DNA of 64,000 bases from assembly GCF_000312045.1 (NCBI RefSeq), contig NZ_HE978635.1, positions 188,674 to 252,673 on the forward strand, given 5' to 3'. The notes under the pieces are model-generated. The model saw only the letters and a list, made by a program, of their open reading frames with translations. It was not told the origin of the DNA and made no database searches. Made by a program: the position numbers and the translations under genes. This document shows, piece by piece, positions 1 through 8,238 of this stretch (position 1 is its first letter; each line of letters begins with the position of its first letter). Origin of the DNA: Noviherbaspirillum massiliense JC206. Lineage in GTDB: Bacteria; Pseudomonadota; Gammaproteobacteria; Burkholderiales; Burkholderiaceae_D.

Positions 1-841
1 TTTCCAGCAGTGCCCTGAGGTTTTCCCGGTATAGCGCCGAACGCAGGGCCATCCCGATCTTTTCTGCGACCAGGCGCAGGAGCTGAAGCTCAACGTCGAG
101 GTCCCGGGAACGGCGCACAAAGCCGAGTTCGACCACGCCGAACACGCGGTCGTCGGCTGTGATGGGGGCAATGAGTACATGAGCCGGGCTGGCTGCGCCG
201 ACCGCCGAGTTCACGCGCAGATACGCTTCCGGAAGCTCGCTCACGACCATCGGGCTTCCATGCCGGGCCACCTCTCCCGCCAGACCCTGGCCGAGCTTGA
301 TTTCGGGTATGTCGGGCAGGGCTGAATCGGTCGCATAGGCTGCGGCCGGCACGAGAGTGCCGCCGTCGAGGCGGTACAGCAGGCCGACCTGCGCATTCAC
401 ATACTTTGCGAGTGCATGGAGGATGTTATCGGCGACTTCGTGGACCCCCAGCTCGCCCATCAGGCTGCGCGAGATTTCCACCCGGCCTTGTTCCAGCCAA
501 AGCTGGCGCCGCATTTGCTCGCGCTCGCCAATGAAGCGTTGCACCAGGTACGCGACGGCGAACACGGCGCCCATGCCGAGCACGCGGTTGATGAACGCGA
601 CGTCAGCTGCTATCCCGGGGGCCGAGACGAGGAATCCGATGGCGGTCAGGAGGATTTGCGCGCCGGCGACGAGCAGCGGCAGATAGCGGTGTGACTGAAA
701 TATGCAGAGAAAGACCGGGACCAGGTAAAAAATCCATTCGGCGACGCCGAGGCGGGTGTACAGGTCGACCAGAAAGACCAGGAGGCTGGTGCCCGCCACG
801 AGGAGGTAGACGGGCGTATTGGATTGGCTCTTGAATAGCAT
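1..841 (-). CDS. Membrane-anchored GAF-domain sensor, probably a sensor kinase (C-terminus cut off by window edge)
   Basis: The reading frame is open from an ATG at 839-841 to the window edge (about 280 residues seen). Four hydrophobic segments occupy roughly residues 10-100, followed by a helical linker and then a GAF-type domain from about 118 to 275, with segments such as VGLLYRLDGG and APITADDRVFGVVEL. The rest of the protein, expected to be a histidine kinase or other output, lies outside the window. It is downstream of a receiver-domain gene on the same strand, but a strong hairpin plus T-tract ends only about 10 bases before this ATG, so read-through may be limited. No clear ribosome binding site is visible. 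GAF sensor is well supported by the translation; kinase output is inference. Confidence 0.7.
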   Translation of the reverse strand, partial: MLFKSQSNTPVYLLVAGTSLLVFLVDLYTRLGVAEWIFYLVPVFLCIFQSHRYLPLLVAGAQILLTAIGFLVSAPGIAADVAFINRVLGMGAVFAVAYLVQRFIGEREQMRRQLWLEQGRVEISRSLMGELGVHEVADNILHALAKYVNAQVGLLYRLDGGTLVPAAAYATDSALPDIPEIKLGQGLAGEVARHGSPMVVSELPEAYLRVNSAVGAASPAHVLIAPITADDRVFGVVELGFVRRSRDLDVELQLLRLVAEKIGMALRSALYRENLRALLE

Positions 842-851
842 GACGACACAA

Positions 852-892
852 GCAAAAAGAAAAAGCCGGCCGGGCAATCATGCCGTGGCCGG
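852..892 (-). terminator. Intrinsic terminator downstream of the receiver gene
   Basis: On the minus strand a GC-rich hairpin (CCGGCC..GGCA, loop TGAT, TGCC.GGCCGG) at 892-866 is followed by a T-rich run (CTTTTTCTTTTT). It follows the stop of the receiver gene at 917 by about 25 bases and lies immediately before the start of the GAF sensor. Confidence 0.75.
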
Positions 893-916
893 ACACGGGA
901 AACTTCCGAACCGTTC

Positions 917-1342
917 TTAAGGTCGCGTACCCTGCGATGCCCTGAATTCCGTCAATACCTCGTGCATTTGCGCGAACTTGACTGGCTTGATGAACACCCG
1001 GTTGAACCCGGCATTCAAGGCACGCTCATGCATGGCCGGGTCTTCGTGGCCGGTGACAGCCACCAGCCAGGTGCCCGCCAGGTCCTTGTGCGCGCGGATG
1101 GCGCGGGCCACATCGAAGCCGGTTTTCTCGCCGGGCAGGCTGATGTCGCAAAAGATGATATCGGGAGCGGTTTTTTCCGCCAGCTCCAGGCCGGAACGGC
1201 CGCTCCAGGCGACTTCCGCCGTGCAGCCCATCGCCTGCACCAGATTGCGGAACAGCAAGGCCAGATCCCGATTGTCCTCGATGATCAGGATGCGCACATC
1301 GGGAGCGCGTTTTTCCTGTTGACTGCTATTGTTGTTGTTCAT
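917..1342 (-). CDS. Single-domain response regulator (CheY-like receiver)
   Basis: A 141-residue protein made of one receiver domain. The acidic pair is in IIEDNRD (residues 20-26), the phospho-acceptor is Asp66 in IIFCDISLPG, the conserved Thr is Thr97 in VAVTGHED and the conserved Lys is Lys119 in VFIKPVKF. There is no DNA-binding or enzymatic output domain, so it probably relays phosphate or acts by protein contact. Its neighbour on the same strand is a GAF sensor, a plausible cognate partner, though a terminator separates the two. The start is the ATG after a purine-poor leader, and the N-terminus is Asn-rich. Confidence 0.9.
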   Translation of the reverse strand: MNNNNSSQQEKRAPDVRILIIEDNRDLALLFRNLVQAMGCTAEVAWSGRSGLELAEKTAPDIIFCDISLPGEKTGFDVARAIRAHKDLAGTWLVAVTGHEDPAMHERALNAGFNRVFIKPVKFAQMHEVLTEFRASQGTRP

Positions 1343-1686
1343 GATCCCTGGCGGTTGTTAGTTCAACGGCTGCTGACAATGGCGAAGCGTGCTGGACAAC
1401 CCTGCCGGGACAGGTACGCTGCAAAGTTTTTTAAATTGCTGAGCAAGAAAAACATTAGTGTACCTTTTCGCGCTACCGGTTGCCCATTTTTACTATAAAA
1501 GGCTTCCGGGATCCGATCATGAGCAGGCGCAAGACTTGCCCGCTGAATGAGCATCCCCTGTCCTTGGAGCAGGCTCGGCGGAGATAGATGCGCCCCCGTC
1601 CCATTGCGCTACAATGCATTGCAGGCCTTCCGGCGGCTATTTGTTCCCTCAAGCAAGAATCGAATTGCCCAACTCAGGCATGCCCC
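1343..1686. other. Divergent intergenic region, no gene seen
   Basis: This stretch separates the minus-strand receiver gene from the plus-strand PAS-receiver gene. It has an AT-rich core around 1425-1500 that probably holds promoters for both directions. I could not fix a convincing -35/-10 pair. An in-frame extension of the downstream ORF back to 1588 is possible but lacks family similarity. Confidence 0.4.
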
Positions 1687-2517
1687 ATGAACTCTTCCAT
1701 TGATTTCAAGGCGATTTTCACGGCGTCTCCCAACGGATGCGTGCTGCTGACGCCCGACCTGACGGTACTTGAAGTCAACGAGTCCGGTTTGCGTGTCCTG
1801 GGCAAGTCGCGTGACGCGGTGTTGCAGCGCAATGTCAGGGACTTGTTGGTTGACATACTGCCGGATGCGGCCAATGGCCTGGCGATCGAGCTGAGCGCTT
1901 CCTATGCCCGGGTGCTGTCGAATAATCATCCGGAGGTGGCATGGCTGCCGCAGGCCGGCTCCCCCGGGCGGTACTGGAAATTGACGCATACGCCGATTTT
2001 CGACCCCGACGGGCAGCTTTCCCTGGTAGCCACCTATCTGACGGATGTGCATGCGCCGGCGGAAGGTCAGGCTGCGCCTGGCCTGGCCTTCGGAGCGGAA
2101 AACAGCCTCGCTTCAGACGGGATGCCGGCAGCCGGGGAAGGGAAGCCATCGCCGCAGGAAGGCAAGGCACAGACCACCTCGCGCGTTCTGTTTGTCGAAG
2201 ACAATGAAGACTTGCGCGAATCGACTTCCCAATTGCTCGAAGGCCTGGGCCATGGCGTCACGGCGGTGGCGAATGCGGAAAAGGCCCTGGTCTGCCTCGA
2301 AACCGAACGCTTCGACGTGCTGCTGACCGACCTCAGCCTGCCCAAGATGACGGGCGCGGAACTGGCGCGCGAAGCCGCCCGGCGTTATCCGGACATGCGC
2401 ATCATCATCACCTCCGGCTATGGCCGTGCCATGGCCAATGTGCGCGGCTTCGAAGCAGTGCTCTTGCCCAAGCCTTACCGTCTCGCGGACCTGAAGCGCG
2501 CGCTTTCGGGTCAGTGA
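1687..2517 (+). CDS. PAS domain-receiver domain protein
   Basis: Starting at the ATG at 1687 the product has 276 residues. Residues about 1-125 look like a PAS sensor domain (FTASPNGCVLLTPDLTV, NESGLRVLG). A low-complexity Gly/Ala/Glu linker of about 40 residues follows, then a receiver domain with EDNEDLRE, phospho-acceptor Asp215 in LLTDLSLPKMTG and Lys in LLPKPYR. The order PAS then receiver with no kinase core suggests a phosphorelay or atypical hybrid component. An upstream start at 1588 would add 33 residues without domain content, so I prefer 1687. Its stop overlaps the stop of the convergent gene by 7 bases. Confidence 0.8.
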   Translation: MNSSIDFKAIFTASPNGCVLLTPDLTVLEVNESGLRVLGKSRDAVLQRNVRDLLVDILPDAANGLAIELSASYARVLSNNHPEVAWLPQAGSPGRYWKLTHTPIFDPDGQLSLVATYLTDVHAPAEGQAAPGLAFGAENSLASDGMPAAGEGKPSPQEGKAQTTSRVLFVEDNEDLRESTSQLLEGLGHGVTAVANAEKALVCLETERFDVLLTDLSLPKMTGAELAREAARRYPDMRIIITSGYGRAMANVRGFEAVLLPKPYRLADLKRALSGQ

Positions 2518-4367
2518 AGCGTGGCCGGCCGCGCGGGATATAAAGTCTTTTGCTGGCGCAGCATCTGCGCAAAGGTGGCTGGCGGCACCGGACGGCTGAA
2601 GTAATAGCCCTGGATTTCATCGCAGCCATTCTGTTCCAGGAAGGCCAGCTGTTCATGCGATTCCACGCCTTCCGCAATCACATGCAGCTTCAGGCTGTGG
2701 GCAAGCGAAATGATCGATGACACGATGGTTTCGTCATCCGGATCGGACGTGATGTCCTGGACGAAGGATTTGTCGATCTTGAGTACGTCGATCGGGAAGC
2801 GCTTGAGGTAGGACAGGCTCGAATAGCCGGTGCCGAAATCGTCGATGGATATCTGGATGCCGTGCGCCTTCAGATTGCGCAGCACGTCGAGCGAGCGTTC
2901 GACGCCGGTCATCACCAGGCTTTCCGTCAATTCCACCTCCAGAAAGTGCGGCGACAAACCGGTCTCCTGAAGGATCTGGTTGACCGAATCGACGAGATCG
3001 GGCTGCGCGAACTGGCGTGCCGACAGATTGACCGCCACCCGCAATTGCGCCAGCCCCGCATCCTGCCATGCCTTGTTCTGCCGGCAGGCTTCATGCATCA
3101 CCCAGGCCCCGATTTGCACGATGAGGCCGGTTTCTTCCGCAAGTGTAATGAATTCCCCCGGCGGCACGATGCCAAGCTGAGGGTGCTTCCAATGCACCAG
3201 GGCTTCCATGCCGACGATATTGCCGGTCTTCAGGTCGACCTGGGGCTGGTAATGCAAGCCGAATTCGCCGCGTTCCACCGCACCGCGCAAGGCCATCTCC
3301 ATCTGCAGCCGCGCCAGTGCCCGTTCATTCATCGCCGCATGGTAGAACTGGTAATTGTTGCGCCCGTGCTCCTTGGCGCTGTACATCGCGATGTCGGCAT
3401 ATTCGATCAGCTTCTCCGCGTCTTCGCCGTTGTCCGGATAGACGGCGATGCCGATGCTGCAGGTGAGGGTGAATTCATGTCCGTCGATGGAGGCCGGGTG
3501 TGCGATGGCTTGCACCAGGCGGTCGACCATGGCGGCAGATACCGTGCTGTCATCCGCTTCCCGCATGAGCACGGCAAACTCGTCCCCGCCGAGGCGGGCG
3601 ACGGTATCCGATTCCCGCACCGCATGGATGAGGCGTTCGGCCACGGTATTGATGAGGCGGTCGCCGGCCTTGCGGCCAAGGCTGTCGTTGACGATCTTGA
3701 AGCGGTCGAGATCGATGAACGCCACCCATACTTTTTGTCCGGGATGGTCCCGCGCCTGCGCAATCGCTTCTTCCAGGCGCTGGCGCAAAAGCGCGCGGTT
3801 GGCCAGGCCGGTGAGGGAATCGTAATTCGCATGGAGCTCGAGCTCCGCCTGGTAGCGCTTCATTTCCGATACATCATGCTGGGCCAGCACGAAATGCGTG
3901 ACAGCGCCGGTTTCATCCCGCAGCGGCGATGCGGAGATGCTGTACCAGGCGGGACTGCCATTCCTGCGCTCGCTGCGCACGACTGCATTACCCCCGCGCT
4001 TGTCATTGATCAGCGCCTGCAAACCTTTGTCCGCTTTCCGGCCGCCTACCGACGGATACAGGGACCAGATACTGCGACCGATGACTTCCGAAGCAGCGTG
4101 GCCGGTGACATGCTCGAATGCAGGATTGACGCTTTCTATCGTGCAATCAGGCATGTTTGCCCTGATGATGATGATGGGCATCGGGCTGTCTTCATCAGCC
4201 TGACGCCGCAATTCCAGTGCACGGTTGGCCTGCTCCAGATCTCCGATGCGCCGGTTGGCCTTCTGCAGCTGAAGCCGATGGCGTCGCACATAAAACAGGA
4301 GCGGAGCGATGCATAGTAAAAGTAATGCAATGCCTGCCAGAATAAGCCATATCGATTGATGGTTCAT
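2511..4367 (-). CDS. Membrane-bound PAS-GGDEF-EAL c-di-GMP enzyme
   Basis: A 618-residue protein with one N-terminal membrane helix (about 7-26), a coiled linker, a PAS domain (about 60-170), a GGDEF domain (about 178-345) and an EAL domain (about 358-605). The diguanylate cyclase signature GGDEF is intact at 260-264, with an RxxD inhibitory site (Arg251 to Asp254) five residues before it. The phosphodiesterase signature EAL is intact at 388-390, and DDFGTGYSSLSYL is also present. Both activities are therefore possible; the net direction cannot be read from sequence. Its stop codon overlaps that of the convergent PAS-receiver gene. Confidence 0.92.
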   Translation of the reverse strand: MNHQSIWLILAGIALLLLCIAPLLFYVRRHRLQLQKANRRIGDLEQANRALELRRQADEDSPMPIIIIRANMPDCTIESVNPAFEHVTGHAASEVIGRSIWSLYPSVGGRKADKGLQALINDKRGGNAVVRSERRNGSPAWYSISASPLRDETGAVTHFVLAQHDVSEMKRYQAELELHANYDSLTGLANRALLRQRLEEAIAQARDHPGQKVWVAFIDLDRFKIVNDSLGRKAGDRLINTVAERLIHAVRESDTVARLGGDEFAVLMREADDSTVSAAMVDRLVQAIAHPASIDGHEFTLTCSIGIAVYPDNGEDAEKLIEYADIAMYSAKEHGRNNYQFYHAAMNERALARLQMEMALRGAVERGEFGLHYQPQVDLKTGNIVGMEALVHWKHPQLGIVPPGEFITLAEETGLIVQIGAWVMHEACRQNKAWQDAGLAQLRVAVNLSARQFAQPDLVDSVNQILQETGLSPHFLEVELTESLVMTGVERSLDVLRNLKAHGIQISIDDFGTGYSSLSYLKRFPIDVLKIDKSFVQDITSDPDDETIVSSIISLAHSLKLHVIAEGVESHEQLAFLEQNGCDEIQGYYFSRPVPPATFAQMLRQQKTLYPARPATLH

Positions 4368-4722
4368 GAAAACGTTTTAGAGGCGGCTGATTTTTCTGCG
4401 CCTTCTCTTTGGGTTGGTGCGACATGCCTGGGCTTTTGACCGCAAGGACGCACGGCTTAGAGATTCTTTTCGGAACATGGTTTCCTGTCCCAGACCCTCT
4501 TTTCAGGGGAAGAACCGGCGTTCCATACTTTGTGGCAATAACCGGTGCCGGTAATGGCGCGGTTGAAGTGCACTCAGAGGTGAAAGCCGGACAAATGATC
4601 CCGGGCTATCAATCTATATGGCGGCGAATTGCGGATCACAAGGCGAAAAGCCTTCTTTCCGGCACGCAGACCTGCCAGACAGCTTATGATGTCGCCATTT
4701 CCCGCACTTTGTTTCTTACGCC
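4368..4722. other. Divergent intergenic region, no convincing gene
   Basis: This stretch lies between the 5' ends of the PAS-GGDEF-EAL gene and the AI-2E family gene and must contain both promoters. A 105-codon open frame crosses it (4409-4726) but shows no recognisable domain and no ribosome binding site, so I do not call it. Confidence 0.35.
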
Positions 4723-5757
4723 ATGAAGCTTCATTTTCCCGTGAATGAAAACACTGAATCCAGGCCGGGTGTCCAGCTTGCATCCTACGTGCTGGTGCTG
4801 GTCGCCTTGTTTCTTGTCTTGCAGAAAGGCTTGCTGATTGCGCTGTTCGCCGGAATGCTGGTGTATTCGCTGGTGCATTCCCTGACGCCGGTGTTGGGAA
4901 AGACCATCAGTGGAAAGCGGGCGAAAATGGTTGCGGTCGTCGCACTCAGCTTCCTGATCATTGCCGTGCTGTCCGCGGGCATTTGGGGACTGGTTGTATT
5001 TTTTCAGAGCGAAGCGGGAAATCCCGGAGCACTGCTGGACAAGATGGCGGGAATCATCGATGCCTCGCGCGACCAGTTGCCGGTGTGGATCCGCGAGCGC
5101 TTGCCGGCCGGCGCCGAAGCCTTGCGGGAAATGATTGCCCGATGGCTACATGAGCATGCAGTGGAAGCCAGAACCTTAGGGGAGGAGGCAGGGAGAGGAG
5201 TCGCTCGCTTGTTGATCGGAATGATCATCGGTGCCATGGTGGCATTGCATGATACTGCCGATATTCACAGCCCCCGGCCGCTGGCACGTGCCCTGGGCGC
5301 GCGCGTTACCAACCTGAATGATGCATTTGGCCGTATCGTGTTTGCACAGGTGCGCATTTCCGCAGCGAATACCATATTTACCGGAATCTATATTTTCATT
5401 GTGCTTCCACTGCTCGGCATCCACCTGCCGCTGTCCAAAACACTGGTGATCATTACCTTCATTGCCGGCTTGCTGCCCATCATCGGCAACCTGATTTCGA
5501 ACACCGTACTGGTGGTGGTAGCCCTGTCTCACTCGCTGCAGGTGGCGCTCGCTTCGCTGCTTTTCCTGGTGGTCATCCACAAGCTCGAATATTTTCTGAA
5601 TGCCCGGATCATCGGCTCCCACATCAATGCCCGCGCCTGGGAATTGCTGATTGCAATGCTCGCGATGGAGGCTGTGTTCGGCTTGCCGGGCGTGGTTGCT
5701 GCGCCCGTGTTCTATGCCTATGTGAAAAAGGAATTGTCGGACCAGGAATTGATCTGA
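4723..5757 (+). CDS. AI-2E family transporter (PerM/YdiK-like permease)
   Basis: A 344-residue polytopic inner-membrane protein. Hydrophobic helices cluster at about 20-55, 65-95, 155-175 and 205-320, with a soluble loop of about 60 residues (100-155) between them. That is the usual topology of the AI-2E exporter superfamily. The C-terminal half carries family-typical segments such as FIAGLLPIIGNLISN and HKLEYFLNARIIG. Members have been linked to autoinducer-2 export or to Na+/H+ exchange, so the substrate is not predicted. It is transcribed alone. Confidence 0.85.
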   Translation: MKLHFPVNENTESRPGVQLASYVLVLVALFLVLQKGLLIALFAGMLVYSLVHSLTPVLGKTISGKRAKMVAVVALSFLIIAVLSAGIWGLVVFFQSEAGNPGALLDKMAGIIDASRDQLPVWIRERLPAGAEALREMIARWLHEHAVEARTLGEEAGRGVARLLIGMIIGAMVALHDTADIHSPRPLARALGARVTNLNDAFGRIVFAQVRISAANTIFTGIYIFIVLPLLGIHLPLSKTLVIITFIAGLLPIIGNLISNTVLVVVALSHSLQVALASLLFLVVIHKLEYFLNARIIGSHINARAWELLIAMLAMEAVFGLPGVVAAPVFYAYVKKELSDQELI

Positions 5758-5829
5758 TCGTAGCCGGTGCGTTTTCAATGAGAGGCTGCAACATCGATTG
5801 ACAGTGCGCAAGGCATAGCCCGGCAAAAG

Positions 5830-5843
5830 TCCCAACAATGGGA
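5830..5843. repeat. Short perfect inverted repeat in the DUF3135 leader
   Basis: TCCCA-ACAA-TGGGA lies about 30 bases before the DUF3135 start. It could be an operator or a small leader hairpin; there is no direct evidence for either. Confidence 0.35.
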
Positions 5844-5874
5844 ACTATTCATATCTTGCAGGCAGGAGTGCATC

Positions 5875-6198
5875 ATGAAGCCGGTCACGCCGATTCCCGA
5901 CTTTGACATGCTGGTGGCATTGCATCAGCAGGACCCGGAAGCCTTTGAAGCGTTTCGCCGGCATTTGCTGAGAGATGCCGTCGACGCCGCCCCGCCGGAG
6001 CATCGCGAGCGCCTGCAGCAGCTGCTGACACATATTGATTCTGTCCGCGATGCCGCTGCCACGCCGCTCGAAGCAATGGTGGCGGCATTTCGCATGATGC
6101 AGGATTCGTTGGGGGACTTGCGTTTCCAATGGCAGCGGGCCCATGAAGCCCTTGCCGGATTCCAGACTTCTTTATTGATTGCGAGCCTGCGCAGATAA
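5875..6198 (+). CDS. DUF3135 family small protein
   Basis: A 107-residue soluble, helix-rich protein. The N-terminal segment with PDFDMLVALHQ and DPEAFEAFRR matches my recollection of the DUF3135 family, whose function is unknown. The rest is predicted amphipathic helix. A ribosome binding site (GCAGGAG) precedes the ATG. It stands alone between the AI-2E gene and a convergent TetR gene. No Cys residues and no signal peptide are seen, so it is probably cytoplasmic. Confidence 0.7.
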   Translation: MKPVTPIPDFDMLVALHQQDPEAFEAFRRHLLRDAVDAAPPEHRERLQQLLTHIDSVRDAAATPLEAMVAAFRMMQDSLGDLRFQWQRAHEALAGFQTSLLIASLRR

Positions 6199-6212
6199 GC
6201 CGGCCAGCAAGG

Positions 6213-6821
6213 TCATCCCACGACAGCCCGCACCAGGCGCACTGCCGGGGCGACGAGTTCCTGCAACTGGCTTACCCGCCCGCGTTCGATGGCTTGCAGT
6301 ACCAGTTCATTGATTCCACCTACGACTGCCATCGCCATTTCCGGCGCCAGGGGGGTGACGTTCTTGTCCGGACTTCTTTCGGCGACATTGACGACCTGCA
6401 GCATGAATGCAGCGATTTCCTCATTGACACGTCGCCGCGCCGCCAAGCCTTCCGGGCCCAGCCCAAGGATTTCGATAAACAGGGTGCGCATCAGCACCGG
6501 ATTCTGCGCCAGACAGCCGAAATAAGCGGCCATCGCCTTTTCCACCTGTGCCTGCCAGTCGTGGGCGGGATCGATTGCCGCGCGCAACACATTCAGGGAG
6601 TTGAAGCTGGCGGCCTCATACAAGGCGATGAAGCATTCTGCCTTGGTGGCGAAATGCTCGTAAAAGGTCCGGCGCGAGACGCCGGCTGCGCGCACGATAT
6701 CGGCAATCGTGGTGTCGCTATAGCCCTTGTCCGCAACGGCGTGCGCCATGCCTTCCAGCAAGCGATGCCGGTGTTCGCTCGAAGCGGCGTCGAGGATGCG
6801 ATGTTCTTGCGCCATATTCAT
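6213..6821 (-). CDS. TetR family transcriptional regulator
   Basis: From the ATG at 6821 the product has 202 residues; an extension to 6854 would overlap the promoter region and is unlikely. The N-terminal helix-turn-helix is clear (TIADIVRAAGVSRRTFYEHF, then ATKAE). The C-terminal ligand-binding half (FGCLAQNPVLMRTLFIEIL, AMAVVGGINELVLQAI) is typical of TetR proteins near lipid or hydrocarbon metabolism genes. It is divergent from a metal-dependent hydrolase. Two identical-architecture palindromes lie between the genes, so autoregulation plus repression of the neighbour is the likely scheme. Confidence 0.9.
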   Translation of the reverse strand: MNMAQEHRILDAASSEHRHRLLEGMAHAVADKGYSDTTIADIVRAAGVSRRTFYEHFATKAECFIALYEAASFNSLNVLRAAIDPAHDWQAQVEKAMAAYFGCLAQNPVLMRTLFIEILGLGPEGLAARRRVNEEIAAFMLQVVNVAERSPDKNVTPLAPEMAMAVVGGINELVLQAIERGRVSQLQELVAPAVRLVRAVVG

Positions 6822-6834
6822 TGAAGCGTGGATT

Positions 6835-6850
6835 GGTACTTGACAGTACC
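6835..6850. promoter_or_regulatory. TetR operator O1 overlapping a -35 element
   Basis: The perfect palindrome GGTAC-TTGACA-GTACC has the same architecture as the second site 42 bases away (start to start, four helical turns). Its centre is itself a consensus -35 hexamer (TTGACA, 6840-6845), followed 17 bases later by CAAGAT (6863-6868), a plausible -10 for the hydrolase gene. Confidence 0.7.
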
Positions 6851-6876
6851 ACACATGCGGGACAAGATTAAGTCTT

Positions 6877-6892
6877 GGTACTGCTTCGTACC
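6877..6892. promoter_or_regulatory. TetR operator O2
   Basis: GGTAC-TGCTTC-GTACC has the same arms and the same 6-base spacer as the site at 6835. It lies just downstream of the predicted -10 of the hydrolase promoter, so a bound repressor would block initiation. Confidence 0.7.
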
Positions 6893-6917
6893 GTGTTCTT
6901 CGCTATGGAGAATTCTC

Positions 6918-7736
6918 ATGGCCACTCTTGCGGTCCGCCGACTGCTGATTGATCTTGAAACGCCGTTTGCACGTCACTGGCATGGGGGCGATGCCTTCCG
7001 CTCCGCACTCTTCAACGCTCTGTCGATGAGTTTCCCGGTCGGCGAGCAATTCTTCATCGATTCGGTGCGCAAAGGCTTTCAAGATTTGCCGGCAGAGAAG
7101 CAGGAACAGTTCAAGGCCGAAGTGCAGGGGTTCATCGGGCAGGAAGCGACCCATCGCCGCATCCACAGCCTGTTCAACGGGCATCTGGAGAAGCAGGGAC
7201 TGGTCAATGAATGGGCGCCGCGCGCGCAGGCCCGCATGAAGCTGATGGAAGGCATTGATGCACGTCATTGGCTTGCGATTACCGCCGCCAATGAACATTT
7301 CACCGCGATCTTCGCCGAATGGCAGCTGCGGCATCACGACTTGCTGGATGGCTGTGAACCGCGCCTGAAAACCATGTGGCTCTGGCACAGCGCGGAGGAA
7401 TCCGAACACAAGAGCACCGCCTTCGACCTGTACCACGCGCTGGGCGGGGATTACGAGTGGCGCATCAAGTGGTTCCGCCGCGCTACCCTGATCTTCCTGA
7501 CCAATTTGCTGCGCCAGACCGTCTGCAATCTCCGCCACGACGGCATGCTCTGGAAATGGAGTACCTGGAAGAGCGCCGCGAGCTATCTGCTTGGCCGGCG
7601 CGGGCTGATCCGCGAAAACTTCAAGTCGTGGTGCGCCTATTTCCGGCGCGATTTCCATCCGAGCCAGCAGGAAAGCGATCTTTCCCGGCGCTGGCTGGCC
7701 GACAATATGCGCGAATATTCCCTGGTCGGGACCTGA
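6918..7736 (+). CDS. Predicted metal-dependent hydrolase (PF10118-like)
   Basis: From the ATG at 6918, preceded by a GGAGA ribosome binding site, the product has 272 residues. It contains His/Glu-rich motifs spaced like a di-metal helical bundle: QEATHRRIH, NEHFTAIFAEW and HSAEESEHKSTAFDLY. This matches the family annotated as predicted metal-dependent hydrolases, whose substrates are not known; the fold resembles ferritin-like oxygenases. It is cytoplasmic with no signal peptide. Its promoter carries two TetR sites, so expression is probably induced by a ligand of the divergent regulator. Confidence 0.8.
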   Translation: MATLAVRRLLIDLETPFARHWHGGDAFRSALFNALSMSFPVGEQFFIDSVRKGFQDLPAEKQEQFKAEVQGFIGQEATHRRIHSLFNGHLEKQGLVNEWAPRAQARMKLMEGIDARHWLAITAANEHFTAIFAEWQLRHHDLLDGCEPRLKTMWLWHSAEESEHKSTAFDLYHALGGDYEWRIKWFRRATLIFLTNLLRQTVCNLRHDGMLWKWSTWKSAASYLLGRRGLIRENFKSWCAYFRRDFHPSQQESDLSRRWLADNMREYSLVGT

Positions 7737-8238
7737 ATATCCCCTCGCACACCGATTCCCTATCCTGAATCAGTCCAGCTCCTGAGCTTCCCGGTTGTGG
7801 CTGTCTGGGTCCGCTGCCCCATCTGATCCATAATCCCGCTATTTCGGCGCCTGGCCGAAGCCTCTGCAACGAAGCATGCACTGGTTTGCCCGGCATGCCA
7901 CATGGCACTGCAAAGTTATGGGCCAGTTGCGCCAACTTTGTTACTATTTGGAAAAAATCATAATATTTTCATACGGGAGACATTGCCTGTAGCTTTGCGC
8001 GGATGAAAAGCGCTCCAGCTGCCGTTCCTGCTGCATGAGCCCTTCCGCCGCCTGCTGCTTACTGCCGTTTCAGTCCGGATTCTGCATGGGCCAGAGCCGG
8101 ACCGGCGTTTCCCCGCATGGAGTGAAGACAGAGCCGACGCTACCTTGACCAGCCTGGAGAGGCAAGGCAGCGCGACGGCGTGAAGCAGTGTCCGGACCGG
8201 ATTCAGGCTCGGGCTTGATTGGAAAGGCTGCGATCGCA
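7737..8238. other. Long intergenic region with an inverted repeat, no gene seen
   Basis: About 500 bases without a supported ORF. At 7911-7940 there is an inverted repeat with 7-base arms (CAAAGTT..AACTTTG), followed by an AT-rich stretch (7940-7975) that may hold the promoter of the GGDEF operon. I see nothing else. Confidence 0.4.

Noticed and set aside
4409-4726. A 105-codon frame between the PAS-GGDEF-EAL and AI-2E genes
   Set aside because: No ribosome binding site, no domain, and it overlaps the start of the AI-2E gene. It is more likely promoter DNA.
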